A stretch of 57,943 bases of DNA from Clostridiales bacterium (GCA_031289755.1 JAITOU010000040.1:1-57943); one strand, 5' to 3'; shown: positions 1-9,120, numbered from the stretch's first letter. Notes: generated from the sequence alone by a model not told the origin. Numbers and translations: made by a program.

Positions 1-587
1 AGGCTCGTTCCGCCCGTTACAATCACTTCTTTGAGCGGTGACGGAATATAACTTGAAACATTATTTGCCCCAAAGATATAGCCGAAATGCGTATTACTTG
101 TACCGTCTAAGGTTGCTCCGACAAAAGGTATCGTCAATTTGACGAGCTTTGTACAAGACTTAAAGGTATTGTCGATAGACAGCACGGGTTTTCCGTTATA
201 TTCCTGCGGAATGACTATCTCGGTCGCATTCGTCATTGTTCCGACGCTCACCCTGTATCCGCCCGTTATCGGAGTAAAGAGAAGCTCGGGAGCGTAATAA
301 ACCCACTTCGCCGTAAGGACGATGTCCCCGGTAATCTTTTGGCTTGCGTCAAAGGCGGCATTTCCGTCGTCAGAATATACCCAACCGCCAAAGGCATAGC
401 CGTCTTTTGCCGGGTCATTAGGCAGGTTGACGGTTTTGCCCTTTTTGACCGTCGCCGTCAGATAGACTTCGCCGTCGTTTAAAAAGACAACATTGCAGTT
501 TTTGACCTCGCACGCCGATAACACAAACACCGCAGTCAAGCAGAGTATCGCAAAGATGAGTATGGCTTTTACTTTGGTTTGCTTCAT
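1..587 (-). CDS. BspA/InlB-like surface lipoprotein (3' end outside window)
   Basis: The gene starts at 587 on the minus strand behind an AGGAGA-type ribosome binding site and runs off the left edge, so about 195 N-terminal residues are visible. The start has a lipoprotein signal peptide (basic MKQTKVK, hydrophobic stretch, lipobox LSAC with the cysteine near residue 26). Residues about 30-95 resemble a Listeria-Bacteroides (InlB B-type) repeat, ending in the typical GYAFGGWVY...LTAKW pattern. After that comes a segment (ITGGYRVSVGT...IVIPQEYNGKPV) that also occurs, in similar form, in the LRR lipoprotein at 4313-5911. The two are therefore likely paralogues with LRR_5 repeats further on. It lies downstream of the methyltransferase gene on the same strand. 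Its ligand is unknown; an extracellular adhesion or binding role is inferred from the family. Confidence 0.85.
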   Translation of the reverse strand, partial: MKQTKVKAILIFAILCLTAVFVLSACEVKNCNVVFLNDGEVYLTATVKKGKTVNLPNDPAKDGYAFGGWVYSDDGNAAFDASQKITGDIVLTAKWVYYAPELLFTPITGGYRVSVGTMTNATEIVIPQEYNGKPVLSIDNTFKSCTKLVKLTIPFVGATLDGTSNTHFGYIFGANNVSSYIPSPLKEVIVTGGTS

Positions 588-645
588 TATCTTTTCTCCT
601 TTTAGAGTTTTTGGGTTAGGGTTTTTGCCAAATATCCCCTTAGTG

Positions 646-1248
646 CTATTTGACGGCTTTTATCATATACGATTTATTTTGAGATATCATAATCACTTCG
701 GCTGTAAAGCCGCAATTCTCCGCCGCAAGCTTCAATTCGCCGGACGTATATTTTGCAAAACCGTAACGCGTATAGCTCAATTTTTCAAGCCATTCTTTTG
801 TGTAAACGACGTTCAAAAAAATACCGCCGTCTTTTAGCTTATCTTTTATCGCTAAAAGTCCCGCATTTAAATCGGACCAAAAGTAGACGGTGTTTACGGT
901 GTACACAAAGTCAAATTGCTCCGCGAACGGAATTGCGTCAGCCGAACCGTCGGATAGAATAACCCTGCCGGACGCAACGGCTTTTTTGTTGCGTTTTTTG
1001 GCGAAAGCGACCATATCGGCGGAAATATCCGCACCGAATAACCGCGCTTCCGTAGCTTTTGTCAGGCGTTTTAATAATTCTCCGTTTCCAAAACCTATAT
1101 CGAGCAGCTTGCCGCTCTTCGGGGCGCACTTTTGCACCGCTTTGTACATAGGCACGTTCACTCTATTCATGATAAATGCGGCGATTTTGCCGCCCAAGCC
1201 CGTTGGTTTACCGAATTGCCGCGCCCAATATCTCTTAAAATTGCTCAT
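646..1248 (-). CDS. class I SAM-dependent methyltransferase
   Basis: The 200-residue product has the Rossmann-type methyltransferase motif I LLDIGFGNGELL at about residues 48-59. It also has an acidic motif II-like segment (FGADISADMV) and a DFVYTVNTVYFW segment corresponding to motif IV in Methyltransf_11/25 proteins. The length fits a stand-alone small-molecule methyltransferase of the UbiE/Methyltransf_11 type. It lies 25 bp downstream of the homoserine dehydrogenase gene on the same strand, so it is probably the distal gene of the coaX-hom transcript. The substrate cannot be read from the sequence. Confidence 0.85.
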   Translation of the reverse strand: MSNFKRYWARQFGKPTGLGGKIAAFIMNRVNVPMYKAVQKCAPKSGKLLDIGFGNGELLKRLTKATEARLFGADISADMVAFAKKRNKKAVASGRVILSDGSADAIPFAEQFDFVYTVNTVYFWSDLNAGLLAIKDKLKDGGIFLNVVYTKEWLEKLSYTRYGFAKYTSGELKLAAENCGFTAEVIMISQNKSYMIKAVK

Positions 1249-1273
1249 CTTTCCCTTGTTTTTATTGGCAAAA

Positions 1274-2554
1274 TCACCTTTCGACGCGTATGACGTTTGA
1301 AATTTCGTTTACGCCGTCAAGCTTACCTATTGAGTCAATTGCCGACGAGATGGATTTTTCTTTGGTGACGTGAGTGATAAATATTATCGAAACGATTCCG
1401 CTGTTGTCGGTCGGCGGTTTTTGGAGAACCGTCGTAATCGATACGCCGAATTTGCCGAATATTCCCGAGATTTTTGAGAGCGTACCGGCCTTGTCGGTCA
1501 CCTTCATTCTGATATAATATTCCGATGTAAAATCGCTTACAAAATCCTTTGCATTGAATTTTTGTTTGATAAAATCAAAACGTCTGTGGGTCTTTTTGCC
1601 TGCGGCAAAGACTATATCGCTCACAATCGCGCTCCCCGTCGGCAGGTCGCCTGCACCGCGTCCGTACAGCATGATATCGCCGACGTTATTGCCGAGAAGA
1701 TGTACGGCGTTAAAAGAACCCTTTACGCTGGCAAGGGGGTGATTGTTGTCGATAAATGCCGGGTGGACTCGCGCTTCGATTTTTCCGTCGGAATTTTTGC
1801 TTATGCCGAGAAGCTTTAAGGTCATTCCGAATTCTTTACCGAAATTGATATCCTCCGCCGTTATTTTATTTATGCCCTCTCTGTATATCTCTGTCAAAGG
1901 CACGTGCTTGTTATATGCGAGCGAAGAAAGAATACTGAGCTTATAAGAAGCGTCATAGCCTTCGGTATCAGCCGTAGGGTCGGCTTCGGCATAGCCGAGC
2001 TTTTGAGCCGTCGCCAACGCTTCCGCATAGCCCACGCCTTCGTCAGCCATTTTTGAGAGAATATAATTTGTCGTTCCGTTGATGATGCCCTTTATTTCTT
2101 TTATGTCGTTTGCCTGCATGGCGTCCGTGAGCGTCCGTATGATAGGCACGCCGCCTACGCAGCTCGCTTCAAAATACAAGCCGGCTTTTCCCTTAGCGGC
2201 GGCGGCTTCAAGCTCTCCGAAATATTTGCAGACCAATTCTTTGTTTGACGTCACAACGCTCTTGCCCTTTAAAAGGCATTTTATAAGAAAGGTTTTGGCA
2301 GGCTCCGTTCCGCCGAAAAATTCCGCGACGATTTTGATATCGTCGTTATTTAAGATGTTTTGAATATCCGTCGAAACGATTGACAAATCTATTCCCAAAG
2401 CCTGAGCCTTAGTCTTGTCTTTTTCGAGAATATGCTCGACACTCAAATCTACGCCGTAAATGTTTTTTATTTTTTCACGCTGTTCCGTGATGATTTTGTA
2501 CGTTCCGCTTCCGACGACTCCGAGTCCGAGCAAAGCGACACCCGTTTTTTGCAT
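1274..2554 (-). CDS. hom: homoserine dehydrogenase
   Basis: The enzyme reduces aspartate-semialdehyde to homoserine with NAD(P)H, in the branch leading to threonine and methionine. The 426-residue length is normal for the ACT-containing form. The N-terminus carries the dinucleotide-binding motif GLGVVGSG (residues 10-17). The central catalytic domain includes FEASCVGGVPII and the GIINGTTNYIL segment typical of the family. A C-terminal ACT domain is seen from about residue 345 (YYIRMKVTDKAGTLSKISGIF), which in this family usually mediates threonine feedback. The gene lies 30 bp after coaX and 25 bp before a methyltransferase gene on the same strand, so co-transcription is likely. No T-box or SAM riboswitch was seen directly upstream. 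Confidence 0.96.
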   Translation of the reverse strand: MQKTGVALLGLGVVGSGTYKIITEQREKIKNIYGVDLSVEHILEKDKTKAQALGIDLSIVSTDIQNILNNDDIKIVAEFFGGTEPAKTFLIKCLLKGKSVVTSNKELVCKYFGELEAAAAKGKAGLYFEASCVGGVPIIRTLTDAMQANDIKEIKGIINGTTNYILSKMADEGVGYAEALATAQKLGYAEADPTADTEGYDASYKLSILSSLAYNKHVPLTEIYREGINKITAEDINFGKEFGMTLKLLGISKNSDGKIEARVHPAFIDNNHPLASVKGSFNAVHLLGNNVGDIMLYGRGAGDLPTGSAIVSDIVFAAGKKTHRRFDFIKQKFNAKDFVSDFTSEYYIRMKVTDKAGTLSKISGIFGKFGVSITTVLQKPPTDNSGIVSIIFITHVTKEKSISSAIDSIGKLDGVNEISNVIRVER

Positions 2555-2584
2555 AATGTTTTCTCCTTTTTTTTGAGTTTATGT

Positions 2585-3355
2585 TTATTTTTTATTCAAA
2601 TCATAAATTTGTTTTAAACCGAATAACGCCAAAGCGCGGTCCTTTATCACATGAAAGGACGGGTCAAAATCTATCAGCTCGCTAAGTCCGCCCGTCGCTA
2701 TTACCTTAGCGTTTTTTAGTCCGCATTCCTTCATGACGGAATGAAGCATATGGTTTATCAGTCCGGTAAAGCCGTTGATAACTCCCGATTGCATATTGCT
2801 TATCGTCGATTTTCCTATGACGTTTTTGGGCTTTATCAATTCGATTTTAGGAAGCTTGGACGCCGCTTCGGTCAGCGCGTCTGCGCTGGCTTTGATACCG
2901 GGAGCGATTGCTCCGCCCAAAAATTCTGCGTCCGCGCTCACCGCGCTGAACGTCGTCGCCGTTCCGCAATCGACTATAACGCACGGACCGCCGTATTTGT
3001 TAAAAGCCGCTACCGCATTGGCTATCCTGTCCGCGCCAAGCTCTTCGGAATTTGTGTAGAGAAATTTTAATCCCGTTTCGATTTCCGCATTTACCACAAA
3101 AGGCTTTTTGTCCATATAATAGCGGCAAGCGTGTTCGACGGTATAATTTAATGCCGGCTGTACCGACGCCATGATAACGCCGTCAATATCCTTAAAGGAT
3201 AGATTTGCTATCGCCAAAAGATTTCCGATAGTGACGCCGATTTCGTCCGCCGTCTGCGATTTTTGCGCAGAAATTCTCCAACTTTCAAGCAGCACATCAC
3301 CCTTAAAAACTCCGAATTTAATATTTGTATTACCCACATCCATTACAAGAATCAT
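2585..3355 (-). CDS. coaX: type III pantothenate kinase
   Basis: The enzyme phosphorylates pantothenate in the first step of coenzyme A synthesis. The 256-residue product matches the usual CoaX length. The N-terminal ASKHA phosphate-binding motif is DVGNTNIKFG (residues 6-15). The middle of the protein has ELGADRIANAVAA and the IVDCGTATTFSAV phosphate-2 segment, followed by LGGAIAPGI. Together these are diagnostic of the type III enzyme rather than CoaA. It is the first gene of a minus-strand operon with hom and a methyltransferase. A -10 box is visible at 3527-3532, giving a leader of roughly 165 nt that contains a perfect 8-bp hairpin at 3416-3437. Confidence 0.96.
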   Translation of the reverse strand: MILVMDVGNTNIKFGVFKGDVLLESWRISAQKSQTADEIGVTIGNLLAIANLSFKDIDGVIMASVQPALNYTVEHACRYYMDKKPFVVNAEIETGLKFLYTNSEELGADRIANAVAAFNKYGGPCVIVDCGTATTFSAVSADAEFLGGAIAPGIKASADALTEAASKLPKIELIKPKNVIGKSTISNMQSGVINGFTGLINHMLHSVMKECGLKNAKVIATGGLSELIDFDPSFHVIKDRALALFGLKQIYDLNKK

Positions 3356-3415
3356 AAAAAAACCTATTCCGCCCTTAAAAAAATCTCAAATCCGTCCTTG
3401 TCCGAAGCAAAGCGG

Positions 3416-3437
3416 CTTGCGAAGTTAGTTTCGCAAG
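3416..3437 (-). promoter_or_regulatory. leader hairpin upstream of coaX operon
   Basis: CTTGCGAA, a six-base loop and TTCGCAAG form a perfect 8-bp stem between the probable promoter and coaX. There is no immediate U-tract, but a run of seven Ts follows about 30 nt later. It may be a processing or attenuation element, or simply a remnant. Confidence 0.35.
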
Positions 3438-3526
3438 AAATCTATTAGGCAAATGCAACAACGTATAACACAAAAAGAGAAAATAGATACCGCCGTCTAA
3501 ATTAGGATTCAAGTTTATTGTAAAAT

Positions 3527-3555
3527 ATTATACCACATTTCCGCCAAAAAAACAA
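3527..3555 (-). promoter_or_regulatory. sigma-70-type promoter of the coaX-hom operon
   Basis: On the minus strand a perfect TATAAT (3527-3532) is preceded after 17 bp by a weak -35 element TTGTTT. It is the only good promoter match ahead of coaX. Confidence 0.5.
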
Positions 3556-3601
3556 ACAAAACAATCCGTGTAAAATATTGAGTAAGCTCGATAAAAAATG
3601 A

Positions 3602-3956
3602 AAATTAAATTTTATAGGTCACCGTCAAATTCGAGCATCAAACGGCCTAAATCTGCTAATTGGGCATAAGAAAACAAGTGGCATTTTTTTCATCAATGCA
3701 AAAGCCAGATATTTTGACTGTGTTGACATCAGACTTGAAGCAATATACATTGGTAGTCAGATAATTTCAGACAATGCAAAACTTTTAATGTCAATAACAA
3801 ACAATAAAAAAATCCCGATTAAAAAGACTGCTATAAACTTTAACGAGAACTAAAAGAAAATAAAACTACTGCATATCAAATGCAGATATTGTAAATTTTT
3901 CAAAAGACGAAGTGTTAAAAATTAAAAACGGTTTAAAAAGACAGCGCACCGACTAA
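3602..3956 (+). pseudogene. decayed gene remnant of unknown family
   Basis: No intact gene fits in the roughly 950-bp gap between coaX and the LRR lipoprotein. However, 3602-3853 reads without stops on the plus strand but has no start codon (for example GLNLLIGHKKTSGIFFIN and RLEAIYIGSQIISDN). Immediately afterwards two other frames take up protein-like coding: ELKENKTTAYQ, then ADIVNFSKDEVLKIKNGLK ending in a stop at 3956. Changing frame twice in this way is what a gene broken by frameshifts looks like. I do not recognise the family. The rest of the gap is AT-rich with nothing else clear apart from the terminator at 4193-4237. Confidence 0.4.
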
Positions 3957-4192
3957 AATAATTTCTCTCATTTGATGAGATTTTTATTTCTAAGTAAATT
4001 TATACGCGCATATTTATTATTCACTGATTTTTACTATTTTATAGTGCATTTATCGCACGTAACATTATAAGCCGGTTTATTTATTATATATTTTAGAGTA
4101 TCAGTGTAATTTGTTTATAATCCATTATGGTTAATCTTTTGCTAATTTTATAAAGTTTAAGCCACTTTGTTTTTTTATAATTGTCTTTAAAA

Positions 4193-4237
4193 AAAATACA
4201 AACCCACGTTACCGACCGAAACGCGAGTTTGTATTTT
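4193..4237 (-). terminator. rho-independent terminator (bidirectional)
   Basis: AAAATACAAAC pairs perfectly with GTTTGTATTTT around a partly paired inner stem (CGTT/AACG). A/T runs on both sides make it usable in either direction. It sits about 75 bp beyond the stop codon of the minus-strand LRR lipoprotein gene. Confidence 0.75.
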
Positions 4238-4312
4238 ATGGAAAAAATGTTGTTTTTTTATGTCTTTGGTGCTAAGAAGATTTAATTTGTGCGGCGTAAA
4301 TTTATAATGTTA

Positions 4313-5911
4313 TTAAGGTATAAATTGAACGCTCGCGTCGCAATCGCCTTTCCAGAACAAATCCCAACCGCTCGGTATAGATGTTATCCCATATATTTTG
4401 ATAAGCGAAAGATTATTACAATTTGTAAACACATACCCACCCATTGTATCTACGTTAGAATATATTGTTATCTCTTCTAAACTTGTGCAGCCGGAGAAAG
4501 CTCCGTCACCTATACTTATCAATGTGTTCGGTAATGTTATTTCTTCTAAACTTGTACAGCCGGAGAAAGCCATGCCGCCTATACTTGTCAATGTATTCGG
4601 CAATATTACTTCTTCCAAACTTATGCAGTTCCAAAAAGCATTGCTACCTATCAACGTTAATGCTGTGTTCGATAATGTTATTTCCTTTAAATTTGTACAA
4701 TCTTGAAAAGCACTATATTCTATACTTTCTAATGTATTCGGTAATATTATTTCCGCTAAACTTGTACAGTTACTGAAAGCATTGCCGCCTATCGCCGTCA
4801 ATGTATTCGGCAATGTTACTTCCGTTAAACCCGTACAATGGGAGAAAACATTAAATGCTATACTCGTCAATGCGTTAGGTAAGGTTATTTTCTCTAAATT
4901 TATACAACCGGAGAAAGCAGAATCACCGATATTCGTTAAAGTATTAGGTAAGGCGATTTCCGTTAAACTATTACAGCCTGAGAATGCTCCAATTCCTATG
5001 CTTTCCAATGTATTAGGTAATGTTATCTCCTTTAACAACCAACAGCTGGAGAAAAAATCATCTCCTATGCTCGTCACTGTATTCGGTAATATTATTTTCT
5101 CTAAACAAGTACTCGAGAAGGTTCCGTTACCGATATCCGTCAATGTGTTCGGTAATATTACTTCTTTTAAATTTTTACTCGAAGAGAAAGCATAATCTTC
5201 TATACTAACAACACTATTCGGCACGGTAAATATAGTGTCCGTCTTTGCGGCAGGATATGCTACCAATACGGTATGAGCCTTATTATACAACACACCGTTT
5301 GTCAAACTATATACAGTATTTCCCTCTTTAAGTTCAATAGTTGTTAAATTTCCACAATGAGCAAAAGCCGCGTTTCCGATACTCGTCAATGTTTCGGGTA
5401 TGCTTATGCTTTTCAGTTGTGATGCTCCGGAAAAACCGTTGTCTTTTATTCGGAGTACGGGTTGGTCATTATATGTCGCAGGAATAACAATATTCGGCAC
5501 ATTTGTCGCCGTTCCTATGCTTACTTCGTAACCGCCTGATATCGGGTCAAATTGAAGCTCTCCGTAATAGCGAGAGTCAACTTCCCATTGTGCGTACAAC
5601 GTGGCAGATTTGTAATCGCCGCTCTGATCCCAATTTCTTGCGCTCGTGCCGTCGGCGTTATAATACTGCACAAGTTCCGCTCCTGAATTATAGAAGTATC
5701 CCGTAAACAAATATCCTTCTTTTACAAAGCCCGGCGTTATAGTCGGCATAGCCTTTTTTAATTTAACAGTAACAGATGCTTGGCTTCCGCCCGTCGCGCC
5801 GTTTCCGTCAAAATTAATCGTATATTTAAATACACACGACGACAGGGTGAGCGCGGACATGATGAGAACAACTGCTAATGCGATTACAACGCTTATTTTT
5901 TGTTTTTTCAT
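4313..5911 (-). CDS. BspA-like leucine-rich repeat surface lipoprotein
   Basis: The 532-residue protein begins with a lipoprotein signal peptide (MKKQKISVVIALAVV, lipobox LSSC with the cysteine at residue 26). An InlB-type segment follows (GYLFTGYFY ... LYAQW, residues about 65-108), then a GGYEVSIGTATNVPNIVIP segment shared with the lipoprotein at 1-587. From about residue 150 to the end there are around 15 LRR_5 (BspA/Treponema pallidum) repeats of 23 residues, with consensus LTSIGxxAFSGCTSLxEITLPNT. The repeats are nearly identical at DNA level too, so unit number may vary. The family is displayed on the cell surface and often binds host or mucus proteins; that function is inferred. A promoter (TTGAAT, 17 bp, TACAAT) lies upstream and a terminator follows. 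Confidence 0.93.
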   Translation of the reverse strand: MKKQKISVVIALAVVLIMSALTLSSCVFKYTINFDGNGATGGSQASVTVKLKKAMPTITPGFVKEGYLFTGYFYNSGAELVQYYNADGTSARNWDQSGDYKSATLYAQWEVDSRYYGELQFDPISGGYEVSIGTATNVPNIVIPATYNDQPVLRIKDNGFSGASQLKSISIPETLTSIGNAAFAHCGNLTTIELKEGNTVYSLTNGVLYNKAHTVLVAYPAAKTDTIFTVPNSVVSIEDYAFSSSKNLKEVILPNTLTDIGNGTFSSTCLEKIILPNTVTSIGDDFFSSCWLLKEITLPNTLESIGIGAFSGCNSLTEIALPNTLTNIGDSAFSGCINLEKITLPNALTSIAFNVFSHCTGLTEVTLPNTLTAIGGNAFSNCTSLAEIILPNTLESIEYSAFQDCTNLKEITLSNTALTLIGSNAFWNCISLEEVILPNTLTSIGGMAFSGCTSLEEITLPNTLISIGDGAFSGCTSLEEITIYSNVDTMGGYVFTNCNNLSLIKIYGITSIPSGWDLFWKGDCDASVQFIP

Positions 5912-5974
5912 TTTAACCTCCGTTTTGTTTGTTTTTGATTTGCTTTGATTTTTTTGGTCGGTGTTTATGTGGAT

Positions 5975-6003
5975 ATTGTATCATAATGCAATTTTAAATT
6001 CAA
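5975..6003 (-). promoter_or_regulatory. sigma-70 promoter of the LRR lipoprotein gene
   Basis: On the minus strand TTGAAT (5998-6003) and TACAAT (5975-5980) are separated by exactly 17 bp, about 64 bp upstream of the start codon at 5911. Confidence 0.6.
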
Positions 6004-6042
6004 TGGTTTTAAAAAATATCTTTGAAGATTTTTAGGTCTGTA

Positions 6043-6071
6043 TTTACTTTTGGGCTTTTATATTATATAAT
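6043..6071 (+). promoter_or_regulatory. sigma-70 promoter ahead of the small protein/transporter pair
   Basis: TTTACT (6043-6048), a 17-bp spacer and a perfect TATAAT (6066-6071) lie 77 bp upstream of the start at 6148. It probably drives both the small protein and the transporter. Confidence 0.6.
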
Positions 6072-6147
6072 AGTAAAAAAGGAAGTGTTTTATTTTTCAA
6101 ACTATTTTCTTATATGCTTCACTTTGTGGTTTTGTGGAGACTTCGAG

Positions 6148-6441
6148 ATGAACGAAAATGTTTTTATTGAAAAAATCTCATTAGACAAAAACGGCATTCT
6201 CAGTATCGCACCTAAAAACGGTTCTTTTGAATTTATATACAGAAGCGCGACGGGCGTTCGTTGGAATGAAAATAAACGGTGTTTATTTCACAAGCTCTCG
6301 GTTGACGACGTGAGCGTACTATGGTTGTATAAAGAAATTCTTTCCGCGATAAAAAGCGAATACGGTGTAATACTTAAAATATCTCCGGAAACTATTTTTG
6401 AAAATTTGAATAGCAGCAATATAACGGACATAAAAGGATAA
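6148..6441 (+). CDS. small hypothetical protein (97 aa)
   Basis: I do not recognise this protein. The start at 6148 (MNENVFIEKI...) is preferred because GGAG lies eight bases upstream and a further in-frame ATG at 6022 would place the promoter inside the gene. The product is soluble, without a signal peptide or membrane segment, and has an alternating strand/helix look (ISLDKNGILSIAP, FEFIYRSATGVRW, LWLYKEILSAI). It ends 13 bp before the transporter start and shares its promoter, so a role linked to that transporter is possible but unproven. Confidence 0.6.
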   Translation: MNENVFIEKISLDKNGILSIAPKNGSFEFIYRSATGVRWNENKRCLFHKLSVDDVSVLWLYKEILSAIKSEYGVILKISPETIFENLNSSNITDIKG

Positions 6442-6454
6442 GGAAGTGTTTTTT

Positions 6455-8005
6455 ATGGTCAACGATAATGATACCCTGCATAACGATGATACCCTACACA
6501 ACACGGGCGAAGGCGTTGAAGAAGAACGGCTTAGTAAGCGAAATTTGTGGTCTTTTTCGCTCGGTGCTATCGGGCGCGACATGGCTTATACGCTCTTTAA
6601 TGTCTATCTTTTTTCTTATATAATCTTTACAAAGAATCTCAATGCCGGGCAATTTGTCGCCGTCAACGCTATCATAGTGGCTTGCCGAATCTTTGACGCT
6701 ATCAACGACCCTATTATGGGTACGATTATCGAGAATACGCGCACGCGCATAGGCAAGTACAAGCCTTGGATGTTGGCGGGGGCGATAAGCTGTTCCGCCG
6801 TCATAATAGCGGCTTTTTCGACGTCGATAGACGGCGGAAGCTTCGTTGCTTATCTGGCGGCGATATATTTACTTTTTAGCATTACATATACCATGAACGA
6901 CATATCTTTTTATTCCATGCTGCCGTCCTTGTCAACGTCGGAAGGCGCAAGAAACCGCCTGACCTCGATGACAAATCTCTTTGCGGGCGGCGGTGCGGCG
7001 ATAATGAGCTTTCTTGTTCCGCTCCTTACCGCCGGAGCGTTGGCTACTTCGCTGTTTGGAAACGCGCCGCACGCTTATAGGATAACGGCAATTTTTGCCG
7101 CTGTAATGTTTATTGCTTTTCAGCTTTTGACAATTTTCGGCGTCAAAGAAAAGCCCCTGTCGCCGCTCATAACCGCCGACGGCAACAGCAGTAAGGTAGG
7201 GCTAAGAAAGATGTTTAAGATAATTAAGGGAAACGACCAATTACTTTGGGTCGCCTTAGTTTCGTTGATTTTTAACACCGCAGGAAGCTTGGCGTTGACG
7301 CTTCCGTCTACCTATATATATTTTGAATTCGGCTATAACGGTGTGTTACTGACTTTATTTAACGTCCTTTTTGGACTTGTCGGCGCGGCGACCTTGATAA
7401 CCTTTCCGATGATTTCCAAAAAGTTTTCGAGAAAAAAGCTGCTATTTAGCGCAATTATCGGTCTGATTACGGGATATGCCTTATTACTTTTGTTCGGAAT
7501 AGTCTTTCCGTCGTCGCAGCCCGTGCTAAAATTTGTCATGATGATGATAGGAAACGTTTTTAACGGCTACGGTCAAACGGTATTTCTTCTCATTCTGACC
7601 GTTTCGCTCTTGAATACCGTAGAATATAACGAATGGAAAACGGGCGACCGCAATGAAAGTATAATTTTTTCAATAAAACCGTTTATGACAAAATTAGGCT
7701 CGGCTTTTACGCAGTTAGGCGTAGCCTTGATATTTTTAATCATAGGCGTTACTGACTTTACCAACCGAATTTCCGATATCGAAAACACGCTGTTGAGCGA
7801 CGACGCAAAAACCAACGCCATAAATGCCATAACGACAAGCGTTCCCGACGCCAAAAAAATCGCCTTACTCGTCTGCATGACGGTAATTCCCGCTCTGCTC
7901 ATGTCCTTAGCCTACGCGCTCTACAAGCGCAAATACAAAATCGACGAAAAAAAGTATGCCGAAATGCTCTCCGACATAAAGCAGCGTCAAGAAAATCCCG
8001 ACTAA
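6455..8005 (+). CDS. MFS transporter of the GPH (glycoside-pentoside-hexuronide:cation) type
   Basis: The protein has 516 residues from the ATG at 6455, which has AAGGAAG eight bases upstream. Twelve hydrophobic segments can be traced. The N-terminal region has the GPH hallmarks: FSLGAIGRDMAYTLFNVYLFSYI, then AINDPIMGTIIENTRTRIGKYKPWML, the conserved NDP...R.GKYRPW loop of the MelB/YicJ family. EYNEWKTGDRNES, near residue 400, is the matching C-terminal-half GPH motif. The family moves sugars or glycosides with Na+ or H+ across the cytoplasmic membrane. No glycosidase gene is adjacent, so the substrate is unknown. The N-terminus contains a short duplicated segment (NDNDTLHNDDTLHN) that looks like slippage. 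Confidence 0.9.
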   Translation: MVNDNDTLHNDDTLHNTGEGVEEERLSKRNLWSFSLGAIGRDMAYTLFNVYLFSYIIFTKNLNAGQFVAVNAIIVACRIFDAINDPIMGTIIENTRTRIGKYKPWMLAGAISCSAVIIAAFSTSIDGGSFVAYLAAIYLLFSITYTMNDISFYSMLPSLSTSEGARNRLTSMTNLFAGGGAAIMSFLVPLLTAGALATSLFGNAPHAYRITAIFAAVMFIAFQLLTIFGVKEKPLSPLITADGNSSKVGLRKMFKIIKGNDQLLWVALVSLIFNTAGSLALTLPSTYIYFEFGYNGVLLTLFNVLFGLVGAATLITFPMISKKFSRKKLLFSAIIGLITGYALLLLFGIVFPSSQPVLKFVMMMIGNVFNGYGQTVFLLILTVSLLNTVEYNEWKTGDRNESIIFSIKPFMTKLGSAFTQLGVALIFLIIGVTDFTNRISDIENTLLSDDAKTNAINAITTSVPDAKKIALLVCMTVIPALLMSLAYALYKRKYKIDEKKYAEMLSDIKQRQENPD

Positions 8006-8075
8006 AAGAGCCGTTACGCGGATAAACGCATAGAGATATATAATACTCCATTCCTAAATCCCCCAAAAGACCTAC

Positions 8076-8104
8076 TTGACAAAGCGGCTTTCAAGGCATA
8101 TAAT
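8076..8104 (+). promoter_or_regulatory. consensus sigma-70 promoter of the esterase gene
   Basis: TTGACA (8076-8081), a 17-bp spacer and TATAAT (8099-8104) match the consensus perfectly. The start codon is about 105 bp downstream, behind TAAGGAGA. Confidence 0.8.
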
Positions 8105-8208
8105 ACTTATAGCAAGACATACAAACGCTTTTTTACGACAACTCTTCCGCAAATTATATAAATTTTGAGCGGCGTTGTCAAAAAAATAAATTATCTAAGG
8201 AGAAAAAT

Positions 8209-9120
8209 ATGGGACTGTCAGCTTATCTTTTGAAACGATATTGGGCTGCCACAAAAAAAGCCGACGACGACAGGATTGCCCTACAAAAACCGACCGCAGG
8301 CGTCAGCATAATATCGGATATTCCGTATATCGACGACGCAAATAACGCGCACCTTTTGGATATCTATTATCCCGAAAACACCGCTTCGCTCTTGCCCGTG
8401 ATAATGGACGTTCACGGCGGCGGCTGGTCTTACGGCGATAAATATTTGAACAAATACTATTGTATGTATCTCGCAAGCAAGGGCTTTACCGTCGTGAATA
8501 TCAATTACCGTTTAGCTCCCGAAACGCAGATTGACGGTCAAATACGCGACATCTTTGCCGCGATAGCTTGGACCAAAAATAATATCGGTGAATATAACGG
8601 CAATATAGACGCTTTCGCGATAGCCGGAGATTCTGCAGGCGGACATTTGACTATGCTCGCGGCGGCGGTAAATTCCTCCGCTGCCCTTGCGTCAAAATAC
8701 GGCGTCGCACTGCCCGGTGTCAGTATAAAGGCTATCGGTCTGACCAGCTCCGCGCTAAATGTTGACATAGTACACAAATTATCTTGGCTTCCGCTCGGAC
8801 GCTACATCTTACAAATATTATTGGGCAAAAAATACAAACAATCTCCCTTTAAAGACGATATGTCGATAAAAAATCTCGTCGACTTCGCCGCCCTGCCGCC
8901 CGTATACATGATGAGCGGCAAGGAAGATTTTGTCCATTCGCACTCCGCAAGCTTTAGCGAAGCGGCAAAAAATGCAAACTTCGATTTTGTCTATCACGAT
9001 TGGGATATAGGCAAAAACGGCTATAAGCTCTCCCACGTCTTTAATATTCTCCACCCCGAATATCCCGAAAGCATAGAAACAAACGACGAGTTTCTTGAAT
9101 TCTTTTTGAAACATTTGTAA
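8209..9120 (+). CDS. alpha/beta hydrolase (HSL/carboxylesterase type)
   Basis: The 303-residue enzyme has the oxyanion-hole motif HGGGWSYGD (residues 69-77) and the nucleophile elbow GDSAGG with Ser142. A SGKEDFVH segment supplies the acidic residue and a C-terminal SHVFNI histidine completes the catalytic triad. These are the marks of the hormone-sensitive-lipase-like (alpha/beta hydrolase_3) esterases acting on short acyl or aryl esters. A hydrophobic signal is absent, so it is likely cytoplasmic. It is preceded by a perfect consensus promoter and a strong ribosome binding site, and appears to be monocistronic. Confidence 0.9.
   Translation: MGLSAYLLKRYWAATKKADDDRIALQKPTAGVSIISDIPYIDDANNAHLLDIYYPENTASLLPVIMDVHGGGWSYGDKYLNKYYCMYLASKGFTVVNINYRLAPETQIDGQIRDIFAAIAWTKNNIGEYNGNIDAFAIAGDSAGGHLTMLAAAVNSSAALASKYGVALPGVSIKAIGLTSSALNVDIVHKLSWLPLGRYILQILLGKKYKQSPFKDDMSIKNLVDFAALPPVYMMSGKEDFVHSHSASFSEAAKNANFDFVYHDWDIGKNGYKLSHVFNILHPEYPESIETNDEFLEFFLKHL

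Noticed and set aside
2555..2584. Riboswitch or T-box ahead of hom
   Set aside because: Only 30 bp separate coaX and hom, too short for such an element.
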